A stretch of DNA of 8,723 nucleotides, from positions 1-8,723 of the forward strand of contig JANXVQ010000343.1 of assembly GCA_025351545.1 (NCBI GenBank), in the 5' to 3' direction. The position numbers and the translations under genes were made by a program. The DNA is from Spirosoma sp. (GTDB lineage Bacteria; Bacteroidota; Bacteroidia; Cytophagales; Spirosomataceae). The notes under the pieces were generated by a model. The model did not search any database, was not told where the DNA came from, and saw nothing but the letters and a program-made list of their open reading frames with translations. Positions 5,756 through 8,723 of the stretch are shown piece after piece (within the stretch, counting starts at the first letter, position 1; each line of letters starts with the position of its first letter).

Positions 5756-6037
5756 TTATACATCTGCCTGGCGAAACGGCTTCACGTCCACTTTATCCCA
5801 AACGCCCTGTACAATATACGGGTCTGTTTTCAGATAATCCTGGAGCTGGGCTTCGGTTTCGAGCTCAAGTATAAGCATTGATCCAATCATGTTCCCATCG
5901 GGGTCGAGGAGTGCTCCGCCAAGTATAAATTGACCAACTTCTTTTAGCTTCCCAACGTAAGCGATATGGTCCGAACGGACGGCCATTCTTCGGTTAAGGG
6001 CATCAGTATGGTCATAAGCGTGTATAATGTATTTCAT
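5756..6037 (-). CDS. YciI family protein
   Basis: A 93-residue protein of the YCII-related domain, a small ferredoxin-like alpha/beta fold that usually dimerises. Family features: an opening beta strand MKYIIHAYDH, then R-x-x-H with His24 (VRSDHIAYVGKL), a small-residue turn (FILGGALLDPDGNMIGS, about 37-53), a strand LILELE, a helix TEAQLQDYLK, and the closing DPYIVQGVW...VKPF (72-88), where the D-P-Y is characteristic. His and Asp at such positions have been proposed as catalytic in relatives, but the reaction is unknown for most members. The frame extends 9 codons upstream to a TTG (6064), but the ATG at 6035-6037 puts the first strand at the N terminus as in the family, so I use it. It is the first gene of the minus-strand block and is divergent from the S9 peptidase, with 157 bases between the starts and no clear promoter seen in them. 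Confidence 0.87.
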   Translation of the reverse strand: MKYIIHAYDHTDALNRRMAVRSDHIAYVGKLKEVGQFILGGALLDPDGNMIGSMLILELETEAQLQDYLKTDPYIVQGVWDKVDVKPFRQADV

Positions 6038-6194
6038 CGACGGGATAAAGATTTCAGTAAGCAAGATAACATCTTTCAGCCGCCAGCCAATAGTATGTAA
6101 CTGGATTGATGAGCGTTTTCATATCGAAAAGTAAGTCTTTCGCCGTTTTCTTCCTAATTTCCGGCTTTTGCTAAATCTCTCACTTCATTCCTCT

Positions 6195-8696
6195 ATGAAT
6201 CGTATTTACTACTGGCTAGTATTGGTATCCAGCGCGTCCGTTTTCGCGCAATCTCCCCCAAAAAATCAAGCCCCGCTCACTGTCGAAACCATTATGCAGG
6301 ACCCAAAAATCTGGGTCGGCACGTCGCCATCAAACCCGTTCTGGTCCGATGACTCCCGAACGCTTTATTTTAACTGGAATCCAAATCAGGCTAAAGGCAG
6401 TCCCGCCCAAAGTGATTCGCTTTACAAGGTGACCTTTACAAATAGCTCGTCAAAGCAGGACAGTCGCGGTAAATCACTAACTGCTTCTCAACCCCAAAAG
6501 GTTAGCCCGGCCGAACGTCGGGCACTACCGACTCCCCCCGTGTCTGCTTACAGCCGTGCCTACGCCCAACGGCTATTTGACCGACAGGGGGACTTGTTTC
6601 TGCTTGATGTTAAATCCGGAAACATTCGCCAACTGACCAATACTGCCGAAACCGAAACTGACCCGCTTTTCTCTGGCGATGAACAACAGGCCGTGTTCCG
6701 ACGCGCTGGCACCAATCTGTTCAGTATCAACCTGAAAACCGGCGAACTGGCCCAACTGACCGATTTCAAAACAGGCACAAAAAAAGCCGAGCCGAAGCTG
6801 ACCGACGAAGAAAAATTTCTGAAGCAGGACCAGCTCCGGCTGTCATCGGTGCTGAAGGAACGCAAAGCGAAAAAAGACGAAGCCGAACGGATCACTAAGA
6901 CCGACCAGCCCAAACGCCCCAAAGAGATTTACTTGGATGATAAAAATGTTGTCAATCCGCAACTCAGTCCCGATGGGCACTTCATAACCTATCGTCTCAC
7001 AAAAAGGCCAGCGAATGCCAAAACCGCTCAAGTGCCCAACTATATAACCGAATCGGGCTACACGGAGGATATTGCGGCCCGGACGAAAGTTGGTTCACCC
7101 GTAGCTAGTCAGGAATTTTTTGTCTATGATATCGCCAAAGACACGGTTCGGGCAGTATCGGTAAAGGACATTCCCGGCATTAACGACAAACCGGCTTATC
7201 TGAAATCGGCAGCTAATGCGAAACCCGATACAGCGAAAAAAATGCGGCCCGTTACGATTAGCGGCCCAGTCTGGTCGGATGATGGCAAACTATGCGTCGT
7301 CGTTGTGCGATCACTCGATAACAAGGATCGCTGGATTATGCGCTTCCAGCCAGAAACCCTGAAACTATCCCTGCTGGATCGCCAGCACGATGATGCCTGG
7401 ATTGGCGGGCCGGGAATCAGTTCACAAAATTCGCCGGGCAACATGAATTTTCTGGCTGATAATCAGACGCTCTGGTTCCAGTCAGAAGCCGACGGCTATT
7501 CGCATATCTACACAGTCAATGTGCTTACCAGCGAAAAGAAACAATTGACGTCGGGTAAGTTTGAAGTACAGCAAGTGCAATTGTCGAAAGATAAAACTCA
7601 CTTTTTCCTGCAAACCAATGAAGTACATCCCGGCGAACAGCATTTTTATCGAATGTCGGCTACTGGTGGACCGGAACGAACTCGCCTGACAACGATGACC
7701 GGCTCAAACGAGGTGACACTCTCGCCCGATGAAACCCGGATGGCGATTCGCTATTCATCCAGTAATCAACCGTGGGAGTTGTACATGTCCGCTATCGACG
7801 ACCAGTTACCGGCAACCAATAAAGTGTCGGCTTCCCGGGCTTCATCCGCAACCAATATCAGTTCTGCATCGCTTAAATTGACAAACTCGCAGACCGAAGC
7901 GTTTAAAAGTTACCCCTGGCGCGAACCTGAGCTTGTCACAATTACGGCCCGCGATGGGCAAACAATTTACGCGCGGTTATACAAACCGTCAAATACCGGC
8001 GGGAAAGCCAATGATGGCAAAGCAGTCGTGTTTGTGCATGGAGCCGGTTATTTGCAGAATGCCCATAAATGGTGGAGTCAATATTTTCGGGAGTACATGT
8101 TCCATAACCTGCTGGCCGACAAGGGCTACACGGTGCTTGACATTGATTACCGGGGCAGTGCGGGCTACGGCCGCGACTGGCGGACGGGTATTTATCGGTT
8201 TATGGGTGGCAAGGATTTAGACGACCACGTTGATGCAGCCAAATGGCTTGTTGAGAAGCAAGGAGTCGATGCAAAGCGTATTGGTATTTACGGCGGCTCG
8301 TATGGCGGTTTTATTACGCTGATGGCCATGTTCACCACGCCGGATGTATTTAAAGCCGGGGCGGCTCTGCGGCCTGTGACCGATTGGGCGGCCTATAACC
8401 ATCCTTACACGGCTAACATCCTGAACGAACCACAAAGTGATTCACTTTCCTACCGTCGTTCATCACCAATCAATTTCGCCGAGGGATTGAAAGGTTATTT
8501 GCTTATTTGCCACGGTATGGTGGATGTGAATGTGCATTTCCAGGACGCTGTTCGGCTGGCGCAGCGGCTTATCGAACTCAAAAAGGAAAACTGGGAATTA
8601 GCCCCCTACCCTGTTGAAGATCACGGCTTTGTGGAGCCAACAAGCTGGATGGATGAATACAAACGGATTCTGAAGTTGTTTGACGAGCGATTGTAA
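6195..8696 (+). CDS. Secreted S9 family peptidase (prolyl oligopeptidase/DPP-like)
   Basis: A serine peptidase of 833 residues from the chosen ATG. The N terminus is a signal peptide (MNRIYYWLVLVSSASVFA, cleavage probably before Gln19), so it should be periplasmic or exported. A TTG 27 bases upstream (6168) would extend it but spoils the signal sequence. Residues of about 40-560 form a beta-propeller of repeated 'W/L-S-x-D-x-x-x-x-x-F/Y' type blades (for example FWSDDSRTLYFNW, QLSPDGHFITYR, VWSDDGKLCVVVV, TLSPDETRMAIRYS). Residues about 572-833 are the alpha/beta-hydrolase domain. It carries DYRGSAGYGRDWR (651-663), the nucleophile elbow GIYGGSYGG (Ser702), the acid in GMVDVNVH (Asp777) and the His in EDHGF (His810); HGAGY (615-619) is the probable oxyanion-hole loop. 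A Lys/Glu-rich insert lies at about 202-248. S9 members cut short peptides, often after Pro; exact specificity cannot be read here. Confidence 0.93.
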   Translation: MNRIYYWLVLVSSASVFAQSPPKNQAPLTVETIMQDPKIWVGTSPSNPFWSDDSRTLYFNWNPNQAKGSPAQSDSLYKVTFTNSSSKQDSRGKSLTASQPQKVSPAERRALPTPPVSAYSRAYAQRLFDRQGDLFLLDVKSGNIRQLTNTAETETDPLFSGDEQQAVFRRAGTNLFSINLKTGELAQLTDFKTGTKKAEPKLTDEEKFLKQDQLRLSSVLKERKAKKDEAERITKTDQPKRPKEIYLDDKNVVNPQLSPDGHFITYRLTKRPANAKTAQVPNYITESGYTEDIAARTKVGSPVASQEFFVYDIAKDTVRAVSVKDIPGINDKPAYLKSAANAKPDTAKKMRPVTISGPVWSDDGKLCVVVVRSLDNKDRWIMRFQPETLKLSLLDRQHDDAWIGGPGISSQNSPGNMNFLADNQTLWFQSEADGYSHIYTVNVLTSEKKQLTSGKFEVQQVQLSKDKTHFFLQTNEVHPGEQHFYRMSATGGPERTRLTTMTGSNEVTLSPDETRMAIRYSSSNQPWELYMSAIDDQLPATNKVSASRASSATNISSASLKLTNSQTEAFKSYPWREPELVTITARDGQTIYARLYKPSNTGGKANDGKAVVFVHGAGYLQNAHKWWSQYFREYMFHNLLADKGYTVLDIDYRGSAGYGRDWRTGIYRFMGGKDLDDHVDAAKWLVEKQGVDAKRIGIYGGSYGGFITLMAMFTTPDVFKAGAALRPVTDWAAYNHPYTANILNEPQSDSLSYRRSSPINFAEGLKGYLLICHGMVDVNVHFQDAVRLAQRLIELKKENWELAPYPVEDHGFVEPTSWMDEYKRILKLFDERL

Positions 8697-8723
8697 GGAT
8701 AAAATTTTGGTGTTCGGTTTACG

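Noticed and set aside
6560..6922. 120-codon minus-strand frame inside the S9 peptidase gene
   Set aside because: It is a Ser/Phe-rich antisense shadow of a convincing coding region with no start context or family motif.
1..8723. Mobile element, CRISPR array, tRNA or prophage content
   Set aside because: No direct-repeat array, transposase or integrase motif, or tRNA-like cloverleaf was noticed; nearly all bases are accounted for by ordinary chromosomal genes.

Overview
The window looks like chromosomal DNA of a Bacteroidota bacterium, most likely a Cytophagales/Spirosoma-like lineage. This rests on the style of the proteins (DoxX, a secreted S9 peptidase, and a YciI/HxpB/PhzF set), the absence of Shine-Dalgarno sequences before nearly every gene, and one promoter of the Bacteroidota type (TTG, 19 bases, TAnnTTTG). 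The genus is an inference. I see no transposase, integrase, tRNA, rRNA, CRISPR array or phage gene.

Layout. (1) Bases 1-282 are the 3' end of an MFS transporter on the + strand. It converges on a minus-strand block. (2) The minus-strand block at 371-3150, read right to left, holds a 51-residue Cys/Lys-rich protein too short for most gene callers, a GNAT acetyltransferase, the heme chaperone HemW, and the monofunctional peptidoglycan glycosyltransferase MtgA. A near-consensus promoter at 3173-3202 points into the small gene, so it may be the head of a four-gene transcript. (3) Bases 3151-3477 carry no intact gene. They hold that promoter and a 71-codon open frame without a good start, which may be a gene remnant. 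(4) A DoxX-family membrane protein lies on the + strand at 3478-3915. (5) A second minus-strand block at 3947-6037, read right to left, holds a YciI-like protein, a 64-residue predicted lipoprotein, an HxpB-type sugar phosphatase that must use a non-ATG start, and a PhzF-family protein. Spacing is tight (about 10-45 bases), so it is probably one operon. (6) A secreted S9-family (prolyl oligopeptidase/DPP-like) serine peptidase is divergent from it, on the + strand at 6195-8696.

How the genes fit together. MtgA (cell wall polymerisation) and HemW (heme handling by an iron-sulfur radical-SAM protein) are housekeeping functions with no obvious direct link. The YciI/HxpB/PhzF block looks like small-molecule clean-up or metabolite-repair enzymes, but no pathway can be read from it. 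The S9 peptidase probably degrades peptides in the periplasm. Most of the window is ordinary. The least described element is the small Cys/Lys-rich protein with its own strong promoter. I did not find a convincing novel multi-gene system.
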